Positions 1 to 6,399 of a stretch of 10,072 nucleotides of DNA are shown piece after piece. Below the pieces are notes generated by a model. That model worked only from the letters and a program-made list of their open reading frames with translations, made no database searches and had not been told where the DNA came from. Numbering within the stretch: position 1 is the first letter of the stretch; the number at the start of each line of letters is the position of its first letter. This DNA comes from an uncultured Demequina sp. (GTDB taxonomy: Bacteria > Actinomycetota > Actinomycetes > Actinomycetales > Demequinaceae), in NCBI GenBank assembly GCA_937925595.1, contig CALALQ010000275.1, positions 1 to 10,072 on the forward strand, written 5' to 3'. The position numbers were made by a program, and so were the translations under genes.

Positions 1-982
1 TGTAGCCGCCTTCGCGCATCGCCTCGAGCACGTAGCGGTCGCCCACCGCGGACTCGATGATCGTAATGCCGGCAGCGCGCATGGCGCGGTGCAAGCCTAG
101 GTTGCTCATCACGGTCGCCACGAGGGTGTCGTGGTACAGCGAGCCGCTGCGCTGCATCGCGAGCGCAAGCAGACCCATGATCTGGTCGCCGTTGACGACG
201 TTGCCTTGGTGGTCCACCGCGAGGCAGCGGTCCGCGTCGCCGTCGTAGGCGACGCCAAGGTCTGCCTCCTGCTCGATCACCGCGGCGCGCAGGCCGTCAA
301 GGTGAGTGGAGCCCACGCCGTCGTTGATGTTGAGGCCGTTGGGCTCGATGTTGATCGCGTGGACGATCGCGCCCGCGTCACGCAGGGCCTGCGGTCCCAC
401 GACGCTCGCCGCGCCATGTCCCGCATCCACCACCACGCTCACCCCTGCCAGGGGGCGGTCGATGCCGGCGAAAGAGGAGACGGCGGCTACCACGTGCTCG
501 ACGTATTCGCTCGCGAGGTGGGAGGCGTCGAGGATCGAGCCCACGTCTGCGCCCGTCGGGCGATCCCACGGCTCACCAAGGCGAGATTCGATGGCCTCTT
601 CGACAGCGTCGTCCAGTTTGTGGCCGCCGCGGGCGAAGAACTTGATGCCGTTGTCTGGCGCGGGGTTGTGGGAGGCAGACAGGACGACGCCGAGGTCGGC
701 TTCTGTGCTTGCCGTGAGGTAGGCGATGCCTGGGGTGGGCAGGACGCCGACGTCGAGGACGTCGACACCTGCAGATGCAAGTCCGGCCGCGACAGCCGCG
801 CTCAGGAATTGACCTGAGATGCGGGTGTCGCGGCCGATGACTGCCCGGGGGCGATGCCCGGAAAACTCGCCGCGTTCGGCAAGGACGTGAGCGGCCGCTA
901 CGGCGAGATCCACCGCAAGCTCTGCGGTGATGTCTCGGTTCGCAACGCCACGGACTCCATCCGTGCCGAACAAACGCGCCAT
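1..982 (-). CDS. glmM: Phosphoglucosamine mutase GlmM, 3' end cut off by the window edge
   Basis: This enzyme interconverts glucosamine-6-phosphate and glucosamine-1-phosphate, a cytoplasmic step towards UDP-GlcNAc for peptidoglycan. The reading frame starts with ATG at 982 ([12 protein letters not shown], the family's N-terminus) and stays open to position 1, giving 327 residues. The phosphoserine loop SASHNP lies at residues 102-107, with the catalytic serine at 104. The Mg-binding loop DGDADR is at 247-252, with D247, D249 and D251 as ligands. Family members have about 445-450 residues, so about 120 are missing, including the sugar-binding GEQSGH-type loop that would follow just beyond the edge and the C-terminal phosphate-binding domain. 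The start lies 10 nt after the rpsI stop with no clear Shine-Dalgarno sequence, which suggests translational coupling to rpsI. rplM-rpsI-glmM is a common actinobacterial order. The truncation is caused by the window and is not a mutation. Confidence 0.96.
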   Translation of the reverse strand, partial: MARLFGTDGVRGVANRDITAELAVDLAVAAAHVLAERGEFSGHRPRAVIGRDTRISGQFLSAAVAAGLASAGVDVLDVGVLPTPGIAYLTASTEADLGVVLSASHNPAPDNGIKFFARGGHKLDDAVEEAIESRLGEPWDRPTGADVGSILDASHLASEYVEHVVAAVSSFAGIDRPLAGVSVVVDAGHGAASVVGPQALRDAGAIVHAINIEPNGLNINDGVGSTHLDGLRAAVIEQEADLGVAYDGDADRCLAVDHQGNVVNGDQIMGLLALAMQRSGSLYHDTLVATVMSNLGLHRAMRAAGITIIESAVGDRYVLEAMREGGY

Positions 983-992
983 GCGCGTGAGA

Positions 993-1472
993 CTAGCGCT
1001 TCGAGTACTGAGGAGCGCGACGTGCCTTCTTGAGACCGGCCTTCTTGCGCTCGACGACGCGAGCGTCGCGGGTCAGGAAGCCAGCCTTCTTGAGGGCACC
1101 ACGGTTCGCCTCGGTGTCGATCTCGTTGAGGGCACGGGCGACGCCAAGGCGCAGCGCGCCGGCCTGACCGGAGACGCCGCCACCCTTGATGCGGGCGTGA
1201 ACGTCGAACTTGCCCTCGATGTCGAGCAGCGCGAACGGGGAGTTCACGAGCTGCTGGTGCACCTTGTTGGGGAAGTAGGTCTCGAGGTCGCGACCGTTGA
1301 TGGTCCACTTGCCGGTTCCGGGAACCAGGCGCACGCGGGCCACGGCCTCCTTGCGACGACCAAGGCCGGCGCCGGGGGCGACGTTGGAGGCACCCTTGCC
1401 GCGAACAGGCGCGGTCTCAGTGGTGTACTCGGTGGGGGTGTCGTCTTCGACGACGTCAATCACATCTGCCAC
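993..1472 (-). CDS. rpsI: 30S ribosomal protein uS9
   Basis: This is a 159-residue small-subunit protein near the P site. The conserved core begins near residue 37 ([14 protein letters not shown]) and ends with the basic tail [12 protein letters not shown]. In this family the tail reaches the P-site tRNA anticodon stem-loop. The first ~33 residues are an acidic, poorly conserved extension typical of actinobacterial S9. I chose the GTG at 1472. An AAGGA lies 9 nt upstream of it, and the product begins MADV as in relatives. A TTG at 1481 would directly abut that AAGGA, leaving no spacing. The gene follows rplM by 26 nt and is followed by glmM after 10 nt, so the three probably form one transcript. 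Confidence 0.95.
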   Translation of the reverse strand: MADVIDVVEDDTPTEYTTETAPVRGKGASNVAPGAGLGRRKEAVARVRLVPGTGKWTINGRDLETYFPNKVHQQLVNSPFALLDIEGKFDVHARIKGGGVSGQAGALRLGVARALNEIDTEANRGALKKAGFLTRDARVVERKKAGLKKARRAPQYSKR

Positions 1473-1498
1473 GTCAATCAATCCTTGTTCCTGCGCGC

Positions 1499-1942
1499 CT
1501 ACTGCGCGACCTGCGAGATCTCGAACGCCTGCGGCTGCTGCGCGGCGTGGGGGTGCTCCGGGCCGGCGTAGACCTTGAGCTTGGTCAGCTGCTGGGCGGC
1601 AAGCTTGTTCTTGGGAAGCATGCCCTTGACGGCGTTCTCGATGACGCGCGTGGGGTTCTTCTCGAGCAGCTCACCGATGGGGACGGCACGCAGACCGCCC
1701 GGGAAGCCCGAGTGGCGGTAGACCATCTTGTCAGCGGCCTTGTTGCCCGTGAGAGCGACCTTCTCTGCGTTGATGACGATGACGAAGTCACCGGAGTCGA
1801 CGTGGGGGGCAAACGTCGCCTTGTGCTTGCCGCGAAGCAGCGTAGCGGCCTGCGAGGCCAGGCGACCGAGGACCACGTCAGTAGCGTCAATGACGTACCA
1901 GTTCTTGGTGACGTCACCCGGCTTGGGAGTAAACGTGCGCAC
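1499..1942 (-). CDS. rplM: 50S ribosomal protein uL13
   Basis: This is a 147-residue early-assembly protein of the large subunit. Family landmarks are [16 protein letters not shown] at residues 15-30, the FPGGL and [10 protein letters not shown] segments, and [15 protein letters not shown] near the C-terminus. Length is normal. The start is GTG at 1942 ([11 protein letters not shown]), preceded by AAGG with 7-nt spacing. It is the first gene of the rplM-rpsI-glmM unit. A strong promoter lies about 120 nt upstream, and a perfect hairpin stands about 30 nt before the start codon, so leader-mediated control is possible but unproven. Confidence 0.97.
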   Translation of the reverse strand: MRTFTPKPGDVTKNWYVIDATDVVLGRLASQAATLLRGKHKATFAPHVDSGDFVIVINAEKVALTGNKAADKMVYRHSGFPGGLRAVPIGELLEKNPTRVIENAVKGMLPKNKLAAQQLTKLKVYAGPEHPHAAQQPQAFEISQVAQ

Positions 1943-1971
1943 TGTAAAGCCTTATCTATCCTGAAGTGTGA

Positions 1972-1989
1972 GCGGTGACGAGTCACCGC
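1972..1989 (-). promoter_or_regulatory. Perfect inverted repeat in the rplM 5' leader
   Basis: GCGGTGAC / GTCACCGC arms of 8 bp are separated by 2 nt. As RNA this would form a 7-bp stem with a CUCG tetraloop. It begins 29 nt upstream of the rplM GTG and just before the AGGA/AAGG-containing ribosome-binding region. It lies inside the transcript predicted from the promoter at 2062-2091. It could be an autoregulatory protein site, a stability hairpin or a DNA operator. The symmetry is certain, the function is not. Confidence 0.55.
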
Positions 1990-2034
1990 GAGGTTCGGTC
2001 GGCGGGTCCTGCGGCGGCGAGTGGGAAGCACCGG

Positions 2035-2044
2035 TCCACGTGGA
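2035..2044. promoter_or_regulatory. 10-bp palindrome with CACGTG core just after the rplM promoter
   Basis: TCCACGTGGA is a perfect palindrome at about +11 to +20 relative to the start site expected from the -10 box at 2062-2067. The position would suit a repressor operator. A 10-bp palindrome can also occur by chance in GC-rich DNA, so this is only a candidate. Confidence 0.25.
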
Positions 2045-2061
2045 ACGCACAACGAGGATCA

Positions 2062-2091
2062 ATCATACCTGCGCGCGCGTATCAGGGTCAA
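2062..2091 (-). promoter_or_regulatory. Predicted SigA-type promoter for rplM-rpsI-glmM
   Basis: On the minus strand, TTGACC (2091-2086) is followed after 18 nt by TATGAT (2067-2062). Each box differs from the consensus by one base, which is very good for a GC-rich genome. Transcription would begin near 2055, giving a leader of roughly 110 nt before the rplM GTG. Its position in the only large gap of the region supports it as the start of the rplM transcript. Confidence 0.8.
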
Positions 2092-2128
2092 TCTGGGGTG
2101 CCGCGGCAACACGCCGGAGCACGTCCAC

Positions 2129-2216
2129 GCCTGCGTCCGCACCACAAATCCGGCTCAGACCTGCTCCGAGGCGCCGTATCTGACCTTTTCACACGATTTG
2201 CGGTGCGGACGCAGGC
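2129..2216. repeat. Long inverted repeat, 22-bp arms, in the truA-rplM gap
   Basis: Arms 2129-2150 and 2195-2216 are complementary: the outer 15 bp are perfect (GCCTGCGTCCGCACC against its reverse complement), then one mismatch, then six more pairs (CAAATC/GATTTG). The interior is 44 nt and contains a weaker minus-strand stem (CTCGGA/TCTGAG). No T-run follows on either side, so it is not a classic intrinsic terminator. It lies upstream of the rplM promoter and downstream of truA, and could form a large stem-loop in read-through RNA or a cruciform in DNA. Confidence 0.7.
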
Positions 2217-2221
2217 CTTGC

Positions 2222-2236
2222 GGCGCCTCCAGCGCC
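2222..2236 (-). repeat. Small GC hairpin between the two long inverted repeats
   Basis: GGCGC and GCGCC arms (5 bp) enclose a 5-nt loop. It sits between the dyads at 2129-2216 and 2239-2355 and adds to the secondary-structure potential of the truA downstream region. It is weak evidence on its own. Confidence 0.35.
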
Positions 2237-2238
2237 CC

Positions 2239-2355
2239 ACCGCGGCCCTCCTCCACACACTTCTGCCCGACGCGGTGGCCGCCATCGCAGATACCAGGCA
2301 CGTTGCGTAGCGGTCCAGAGGGCCAGGGGCAATATGTGTGGAGGAGGGACGCGGT
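2239..2355 (-). terminator. Large inverted repeat directly after truA, possible terminator or processing stem
   Basis: Arms 2239-2259 and 2335-2355 pair at 20 of 21 positions: 14 perfect inner pairs (CCCTCCTCCACACA with TGTGTGGAGGAGGG), one G/A mismatch, then six more pairs. A further five pairs (TGCCC 2264-2268 with GGGCA 2327-2331) continue the stem after a small internal loop. The stem starts 4 nt after the truA TGA. The enclosed sequence is about 75 nt and no U-run follows, so this would be an atypical terminator. An RNA-processing or 3'-stabilising stem, or a small repeat element, are alternatives. Confidence 0.5.
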
Positions 2356-2359
2356 CCGG

Positions 2360-3199
2360 TCAGAGCGTGCGGCGCGCCCTCGTCTGTTCTGCCCGCGCCG
2401 CGAACTCGGCGTCCGGCGGGTACACGACCTCTTCGAGCGTGAGGCCGTGCGCCGGCGCGACGGACACTCCCTGCGCACGCACGCTCGACGCCGCGATCTC
2501 CTCGAGCCACGCAAGGTCGCGACGCCCATCCCCCACCGCAAGCAGCGCGCCAACAAGCGATCGCACCATCGAGTGGCAGAACGCGTCTGCGCGCACGGTC
2601 GCGGTGATGACGTCACCCTCTCGCGCCCAGCTGAGCTCTGTGAGGGTGCGGATCGTCGTGGCGCCCTCTCGGCCGCGGCAGAACGCGGCAAAGTCCCGCA
2701 GTCCAATGAGCGTGCCCGACGCTGCATTGAGGGCCTCGACATCCACCGGGCGGTCGTGGGTCAGGATCCAGCGTCGCGTCAGCGGATCCACGGCGGCGGG
2801 GTTGTCGCATACGCGATATGCGTAGCGGCGCTCGATCGCGGAGAACCGGGCGTCGAAGCCAACGGGCGCCTCTGAGACGGAATGCATACGAATGTCGTCG
2901 GGCAGCACGCCGTTGAGCCGCGACAGCAGCCCCGCGGCGGGAGTGCGATCGGAGCGTCCTGGTATCCGCGACCACGCCTCGACAGGCACGTCGACGTGAG
3001 CCTGCTGAGCGCGGGCGTGCACCCCGGCATCGGTGCGGCCGGCGACGGTGGTGCGCACAGCGTCGGCGCGAGTGACGCGGGCGAGGGCGTCCTCCAGAGT
3101 CTCCTGCACCGTGCGCAGTCCGGGCTGGGTCGCCCAGCCCGCGAAGTCGGTGCCGTCATACGCAAAGACGAGACGGGCCCGCACGACCTGTTCAGTCAT
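2360..3199 (-). CDS. truA: tRNA pseudouridine(38-40) synthase TruA
   Basis: This enzyme isomerises uridines at positions 38, 39 and 40 of tRNA anticodon stems to pseudouridine, using no cofactor. The 279-residue product carries the catalytic motif GRTDAGVHA at residues 54-62 with nucleophile D57, an early YDGTDFAGW block, the FDARFSA and RYAYRV segments, and AFCHSMVRSLVGALL in the C-terminal half. Length is typical. ATG at 3199 is preceded by GAGG with 8-nt spacing, 32 nt after the rplQ stop, so it probably ends the infA-to-truA transcript. truA downstream of rplQ is a widespread arrangement. Nothing looks degraded. Confidence 0.96.
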   Translation of the reverse strand: MTEQVVRARLVFAYDGTDFAGWATQPGLRTVQETLEDALARVTRADAVRTTVAGRTDAGVHARAQQAHVDVPVEAWSRIPGRSDRTPAAGLLSRLNGVLPDDIRMHSVSEAPVGFDARFSAIERRYAYRVCDNPAAVDPLTRRWILTHDRPVDVEALNAASGTLIGLRDFAAFCRGREGATTIRTLTELSWAREGDVITATVRADAFCHSMVRSLVGALLAVGDGRRDLAWLEEIAASSVRAQGVSVAPAHGLTLEEVVYPPDAEFAARAEQTRARRTL

Positions 3200-3231
3200 G
3201 GGGCCCGCCTCGTCAGCGTTAAGAGCCAGAG

Positions 3232-3849
3232 TTACTTGGCGGACTCGTCGTCCGCACCCTCGGCGGGAGCGGCGGCAGACTCCGCAGTCTCCTCGACCTC
3301 CTCGGTCACGTCCTCTGCACCCTCGGCGGGGGCGTCGGCGTGAGCACCGGTCTTGGACTCCTCGGCGATAGTCTCCTCAACCGTCTCCTCGGCGACCTCC
3401 TCGGCAGGAGCGGCCTCAGCCTTCTCCTTCTTGGGGGCGGCCTTGGCGGCAGCCTTCGAGGCCTCCTTGACGACGGCCTTCTTGGCGGGAGCACCGAACT
3501 CGACGAGCTCGATCACCGCGAGAGGAGCGTTGTCGCCCTTGCGGTTGCCGACCTTCGTGATGCGGGTGTAGCCGCCGTCACGCTCGGCGAAGCCGGGGCC
3601 GATCTCGGTGAAGAGCTTGTGGACCACTCCCTTGTCGGAGAGGAGTCCGAGCACGCGACGGCGCGAAGCAAGGTCGCCGCGCTTGGCGAACGTCACGAGA
3701 CGCTCGGCGTAGGGGCGAAGGCGCTTGGCCTTGGTCTCGGTGGTGGTGATGCGACCGTGCTCGAACAGGCTCTGCGCAAGGTTCGCCAGGATCTGACGCT
3801 CGTGGGCAGGGCCGCCGCCGAGGCGGGCACCCTTGGTGGGGGTAGGCAT
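3232..3849 (-). CDS. rplQ: 50S ribosomal protein bL17 with long acidic/alanine-rich tail
   Basis: Residues 1-120 are the bL17 core that sits near the peptide exit tunnel: [33 protein letters not shown], and [22 protein letters not shown] near 94-115. Residues 121-205 are an extension. It begins lysine/alanine-rich (to about 145), then becomes strongly acidic ([10 protein letters not shown] type) and is probably disordered. E. coli L17 has 127 residues; tails like this are known in actinobacterial L17. ATG at 3849 follows AAGGA with 10-nt spacing, 29 nt after the rpoA stop. It is almost certainly in the rpoA transcript. Confidence 0.96.
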   Translation of the reverse strand: MPTPTKGARLGGGPAHERQILANLAQSLFEHGRITTTETKAKRLRPYAERLVTFAKRGDLASRRRVLGLLSDKGVVHKLFTEIGPGFAERDGGYTRITKVGNRKGDNAPLAVIELVEFGAPAKKAVVKEASKAAAKAAPKKEKAEAAPAEEVAEETVEETIAEESKTGAHADAPAEGAEDVTEEVEETAESAAAPAEGADDESAK

Positions 3850-3878
3850 TGTTGGATGTTCCTTACGTGGTGTGCGAC

Positions 3879-4868
3879 TTAGTCGTCAGAGCCGGAGAAG
3901 TAGACGCCAGCGGCGGAGCGGTCGTAGTCGACAACGCCGTCCTTGAGGCTGAAGCCAAGCTCGGCGAGCTTCTCCTTGACCTCGGTGATGGACTTCTGGC
4001 CGAAGTTGCGGATGTCCATGAGGTCGGCCTCCGAGCGTGCGGTGAGCTCGCCAACCGTGTGGATGCCCTCGCGCTTGAGGCAGTTGTACGAACGCTGCGT
4101 GAGGTTCAGCTCCTCGATGGGCTGGTTGTAATCCTCTTCGAGCGCCTCGTCGGAGTCCGAAGGGCCGATCTCGATGCCCTCGGCGAACTCGTTGAGGCCC
4201 TTGGCCAGCGAGAACAGCTCCACCAGGGTGGAACCGGCCGACGCAACGGCGTCGCGGGGCGAGATCGAGGACTTGGTCTCGACGTCGATGATGAGCTCGT
4301 CGAAGTCGGTGCGTTGCGCAACACGCGTCGCCTCGACCTTGTAGGTCACCTTGAGGACGGGCGAGTAGATCGAGTCGACGGGGATCTGGCCGATCTCCGC
4401 GTCGTAGCTCTTGTTGAGGGCAGCGGGCACGTAGCCACGGCCGCGCTCGACGGTGAGCTCCACCTCGAACTTCGCCTTCGAGTTGAGGGTCGCGATGTGG
4501 AGGTCGGGGTTGTACACCTCGACGCCGGCGGGCGGCGCGATGTCGGCACCGGTGACGGCGCCCGCACCGGACTTGCGCAGGTACATCGTGACGGGCTCGT
4601 CGTGCTCAGACGACACGACAAGGTTCTTGAGGTTCAGAAGGATCTCGGTCACGTCCTCCTTGACGCCCTCGATCGTCGTGAACTCGTGCAGCACGCCCTC
4701 GAAGCGCACGGACGTGATCGCGGCGCCGGGGATAGAGGACAGCAGGGTGCGGCGCAGCGAGTTGCCGAGCGTGTACCCAAAGCCGGGCTCAAGCGGCTTC
4801 AGAGAGAACTGCGAGCGGTTGTCCGAAATGACCTTCTCGGTCAGGGTGGGACGCTGTGCGATGAGCAC
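3879..4868 (-). CDS. rpoA: DNA-directed RNA polymerase subunit alpha
   Basis: This is the assembly scaffold of RNA polymerase and a contact for UP elements and activators. With the GTG at 4868 the product has 329 residues. The N-terminal dimerisation domain spans about 1-230 ([20 protein letters not shown] at 26-45), an acidic linker follows to about 250, and the C-terminal domain is at about 250-310. In the latter, R259, N262 and C263 match E. coli R265, N268 and C269, the DNA-binding face. I prefer GTG at 4868 over ATG at 4889 because AAGGA stands 7 nt before the GTG and the product then begins MLIAQRPTL as in other actinobacteria. rpsD, which precedes rpoA in many bacteria, is absent. The 159-nt upstream spacer is rich in hairpins. 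Confidence 0.98.
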   Translation of the reverse strand: MLIAQRPTLTEKVISDNRSQFSLKPLEPGFGYTLGNSLRRTLLSSIPGAAITSVRFEGVLHEFTTIEGVKEDVTEILLNLKNLVVSSEHDEPVTMYLRKSGAGAVTGADIAPPAGVEVYNPDLHIATLNSKAKFEVELTVERGRGYVPAALNKSYDAEIGQIPVDSIYSPVLKVTYKVEATRVAQRTDFDELIIDVETKSSISPRDAVASAGSTLVELFSLAKGLNEFAEGIEIGPSDSDEALEEDYNQPIEELNLTQRSYNCLKREGIHTVGELTARSEADLMDIRNFGQKSITEVKEKLAELGFSLKDGVVDYDRSAAGVYFSGSDD

Positions 4869-4882
4869 GGTTGTTTCCTTCC

Positions 4883-4906
4883 CGAGCATCCACTATTTGA
4901 TGCTCG
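4883..4906 (-). promoter_or_regulatory. 8-bp hairpin abutting the rpoA ribosome-binding site
   Basis: CGAGCATC and GATGCTCG arms are perfectly complementary with an 8-nt AU-rich loop. The stem ends two bases from the AAGGAA ribosome-binding sequence (4875-4880). A second, weaker stem (GCGGG 4912-4916 with CCCGC 4925-4929) lies just upstream. Folding this close to the Shine-Dalgarno sequence could tune rpoA translation. That is inference. Confidence 0.5.
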
Positions 4907-4963
4907 AACCAGCGGGGGATCCGTCCCGCCGGGTCACTATGACGTTGTGGGAGTTGGGCAGGC

Positions 4964-4990
4964 CCGACGCTGTGGTGACCACAGCGTCGG
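4964..4990 (-). terminator. 12-bp perfect hairpin in the rpsK-rpoA spacer, possible attenuator
   Basis: CCGACGCTGTGG and CCACAGCGTCGG arms are perfectly complementary around a 3-nt loop. This is the strongest compact stem in the window. It lies 37 nt after the rpsK stop and about 95 nt before the rpoA start. No U-run follows, so it is not a textbook terminator, but U-poor terminators, partial attenuators and RNase-processing stems are all compatible. It could set the ratio of RpoA/L17 to the upstream ribosomal proteins. Confidence 0.55.
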
Positions 4991-5004
4991 CCTCACCCCT
5001 GGGC

Positions 5005-5021
5005 GCGCCCCAGCAGGGCGC
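5005..5021 (-). repeat. GC hairpin just after the rpsK stop
   Basis: GCGCCC and GGGCGC arms (6 bp) enclose a 5-nt loop, 6 nt after the rpsK TAG. It overlaps the 10-bp palindrome GGGCGCGCCC at 5001-5010, so alternative pairings exist. It is part of the hairpin cluster in the rpsK-rpoA spacer. Confidence 0.4.
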
Positions 5022-5027
5022 ACCGAA

Positions 5028-5417
5028 CTAGTTGCGGCGACGCTTGGGCGGGCGGCAGCCGTTGTGCGCCTGGGGGGTGACGTCCTTGATGGAAGTCACC
5101 TCGAGGCCGGCAGCCGTGAGCGAGCGGATCGCGGTGTCGCGACCGGAGCCAGGGCCCTTCACGAACACGTCAACCTTGCTCATGCCGGCCTCCTGGGCGC
5201 GGCGAGCCGCGGCCTCGGCAGCCATCTGGGCGGCGTAGGGGGTCGACTTGCGCGAACCCTTGAAGCCGACCTGGCCGGAGGACGACCAGGACACCACGGC
5301 GCCGGAGGGGTCCGTGATGGAGATGATCGTGTTGTTGAACGTGGACTTGATGTGCGCCTGACCGTGCGCGACGGTCTTCTTGATCTTCTTGCGCGGCTTG
5401 CGAGTGGGAGCGGCCAT
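5028..5417 (-). CDS. rpsK: 30S ribosomal protein uS11
   Basis: This is a 129-residue platform protein of the small subunit that contacts 16S rRNA near the E site. Landmarks are a basic N-terminus (RKPRKKIKK), the core [15 protein letters not shown] at about 22-36, GPGSGRD at about 87-93, and the terminal [11 protein letters not shown]. Length is normal. ATG at 5417 is only 3 nt after the rpsM stop and lacks a strong Shine-Dalgarno sequence, so it is probably translationally coupled to rpsM. Downstream comes a structured spacer and then rpoA, with no rpsD between. Confidence 0.97.
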   Translation of the reverse strand: MAAPTRKPRKKIKKTVAHGQAHIKSTFNNTIISITDPSGAVVSWSSSGQVGFKGSRKSTPYAAQMAAEAAARRAQEAGMSKVDVFVKGPGSGRDTAIRSLTAAGLEVTSIKDVTPQAHNGCRPPKRRRN

Positions 5418-5420
5418 TGC

Positions 5421-5789
<369 letters not shown>

Positions 5790-5804
5790 GTCTCTTTCTG
5801 AACT

Positions 5805-5848
5805 CCATCAGTAGTCGGAGGTCTGACGCTCAGGCTTCCCGCTGATGG
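5805..5848 (-). promoter_or_regulatory. Stem enclosing the region before the rpsM ribosome-binding site
   Basis: CCATCAG (5805-5811) pairs with CTGATGG (5842-5848) around a 30-nt interior that itself contains a CTGA/TCAG mini-stem at 5823-5833. It ends 15 nt before the rpsM start. In E. coli the corresponding upstream region of rpsM is the S4 translational repressor site. Here rpsD is not in the operon, so equivalence is only a hypothesis. Confidence 0.4.
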
Positions 5849-5860
5849 TCTTTCTGCGGG

Positions 5861-5880
5861 CCTCGGCCTCCGAGCCGAGG
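5861..5880 (-). repeat. 7-bp hairpin in the rpmJ-rpsM spacer
   Basis: CCTCGGC and GCCGAGG arms are perfectly complementary with a 6-nt loop, 38 nt after the rpmJ stop. No T-run follows. Together with the stem at 5805-5848 it makes this 129-nt spacer well structured. Attenuation or processing is possible. Confidence 0.45.
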
Positions 5881-5918
5881 GTGACTGCGCTGCCTGAACG
5901 AGGTCTTCTGTTGTGTGT

Positions 5919-6032
5919 CTAGCCCTGACGCTGCTTGTGGCGCAGGTTCTCGCAGATGACCATCACTCGGCCATTCCGTCGGATCACCTTGCACTTGTCG
6001 CAGATGGGCTTGACGCTGGGCTTAACCTTCAT
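5919..6032 (-). CDS. rpmJ: 50S ribosomal protein bL36 (zinc-ribbon form)
   Basis: This is a 37-residue large-subunit protein, the usual length for the family. The product begins [14 protein letters not shown] and ends RHKQRQG. C11, C14, C27 and H32 are the zinc ligands, so this is the zinc-binding (C+) paralogue type rather than the zinc-free form expressed under zinc limitation. ATG at 6032 is preceded by AAGGA with 7-nt spacing. It lies 45 nt after infA and is part of the infA-rpmJ-rpsM-rpsK-rpoA-rplQ transcript. Confidence 0.97.
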   Translation of the reverse strand: MKVKPSVKPICDKCKVIRRNGRVMVICENLRHKQRQG

Positions 6033-6043
6033 GGTTCTTTCCT

Positions 6044-6076
6044 TCGCTGTTGCTGTTGAGCTGGGCGCAACAGCGA
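6044..6076 (-). repeat. 9-bp hairpin between infA and rpmJ
   Basis: TCGCTGTTG (6044-6052) and CAACAGCGA (6068-6076) are perfectly complementary with a 15-nt loop. The stem starts 1 nt after the infA stop codon and ends just at the rpmJ Shine-Dalgarno region. It could separate infA from rpmJ expression by processing or occlusion. The symmetry is seen, the role is inferred. Confidence 0.45.
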
Positions 6077-6077
6077 G

Positions 6078-6299
6078 TTACTTGTAGCGGTAGACGATGC
6101 GGCCGCGGGACAGGTCGTAGGGGCTGAGCTCCACCACCACACGGTCCTCGGGAAGGATCCTGATGTAGTGCTGACGCATCTTGCCCGAGATGTGAGCGAG
6201 GACGAGGTGGCCGTTCGTCAGTTCCACTCGGAACGACGCGTTCGGCAACGCCTCGACAACAGTGCCCTCAACCTCGATGACGCCGTCTTTCTTGGCCAT
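6078..6299 (-). CDS. infA: Translation initiation factor IF-1
   Basis: IF-1 binds the A site of the 30S subunit during initiation. The 73-residue OB-fold protein starts [14 protein letters not shown], has the [13 protein letters not shown] segment at about 34-46 and ends RGRIVYRYK; 73 residues is the usual actinobacterial length. ATG at 6299 is chosen because upstream in-frame codons run through the promoter and do not resemble the family. The nearby GGAG is only about 2 nt from the ATG, an unusually short spacing. It is the first gene of the alpha-operon-like transcript, with a good promoter about 60 nt upstream. Confidence 0.97.
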   Translation of the reverse strand: MAKKDGVIEVEGTVVEALPNASFRVELTNGHLVLAHISGKMRQHYIRILPEDRVVVELSPYDLSRGRIVYRYK

Positions 6300-6357
6300 G
6301 ACTCCACTAACGTTGCTGGTTGGGAATGTGGGCGCGCGAAAAAACACCCGACCGACC

Positions 6358-6386
6358 ACTATACGGCACTTTCGGGCATGCCTCAA
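6358..6386 (-). promoter_or_regulatory. Predicted SigA-type promoter for the infA operon
   Basis: On the minus strand, TTGAGG (6386-6381) and TATAGT (6363-6358) are spaced by 17 nt. Transcription would start near 6351, giving a leader of about 50 nt with a T6 run. The -35 box lies only 13 nt after the stop of the upstream repeat-protein gene, and an 8-bp palindrome CCCATGGG (6387-6394) directly abuts it. This separates the infA operon from the repeat-protein genes. Confidence 0.75.
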
Positions 6387-6399
6387 CCCATGGGCTGGG

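Noticed and set aside
131..817. 228-codon open frame on the plus strand
   Set aside because: It is antisense to glmM, which has intact catalytic and metal-binding motifs.
1473..1481. TTG start for rpsI
   Set aside because: The AAGGA directly touches this codon, leaving no spacing, while the GTG at 1472 has normal spacing and gives the family-like MADV start.
2239..2355. Miniature transposable element with terminal inverted repeats
   Set aside because: No target-site duplication is visible at the outer ends and no other copy is present in the window, so I report only an inverted repeat.
2021..2875. 284-codon open frame on the plus strand across the truA-rplM gap
   Set aside because: Most of it is antisense to truA, the rest is in the spacer with inverted repeats, and the product is low-complexity and Arg-rich with no recognisable domain.
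4869..4889. ATG start for rpoA seven codons upstream
   Set aside because: It lies within a hairpin arm and before the Shine-Dalgarno sequence. The GTG at 4868 gives the standard MLIAQRP N-terminus.
6300..6386. 29-codon N-terminal extension of infA
   Set aside because: The extra codons cover the predicted promoter, and IF-1 of this lineage has 73 residues beginning MAKKDG.
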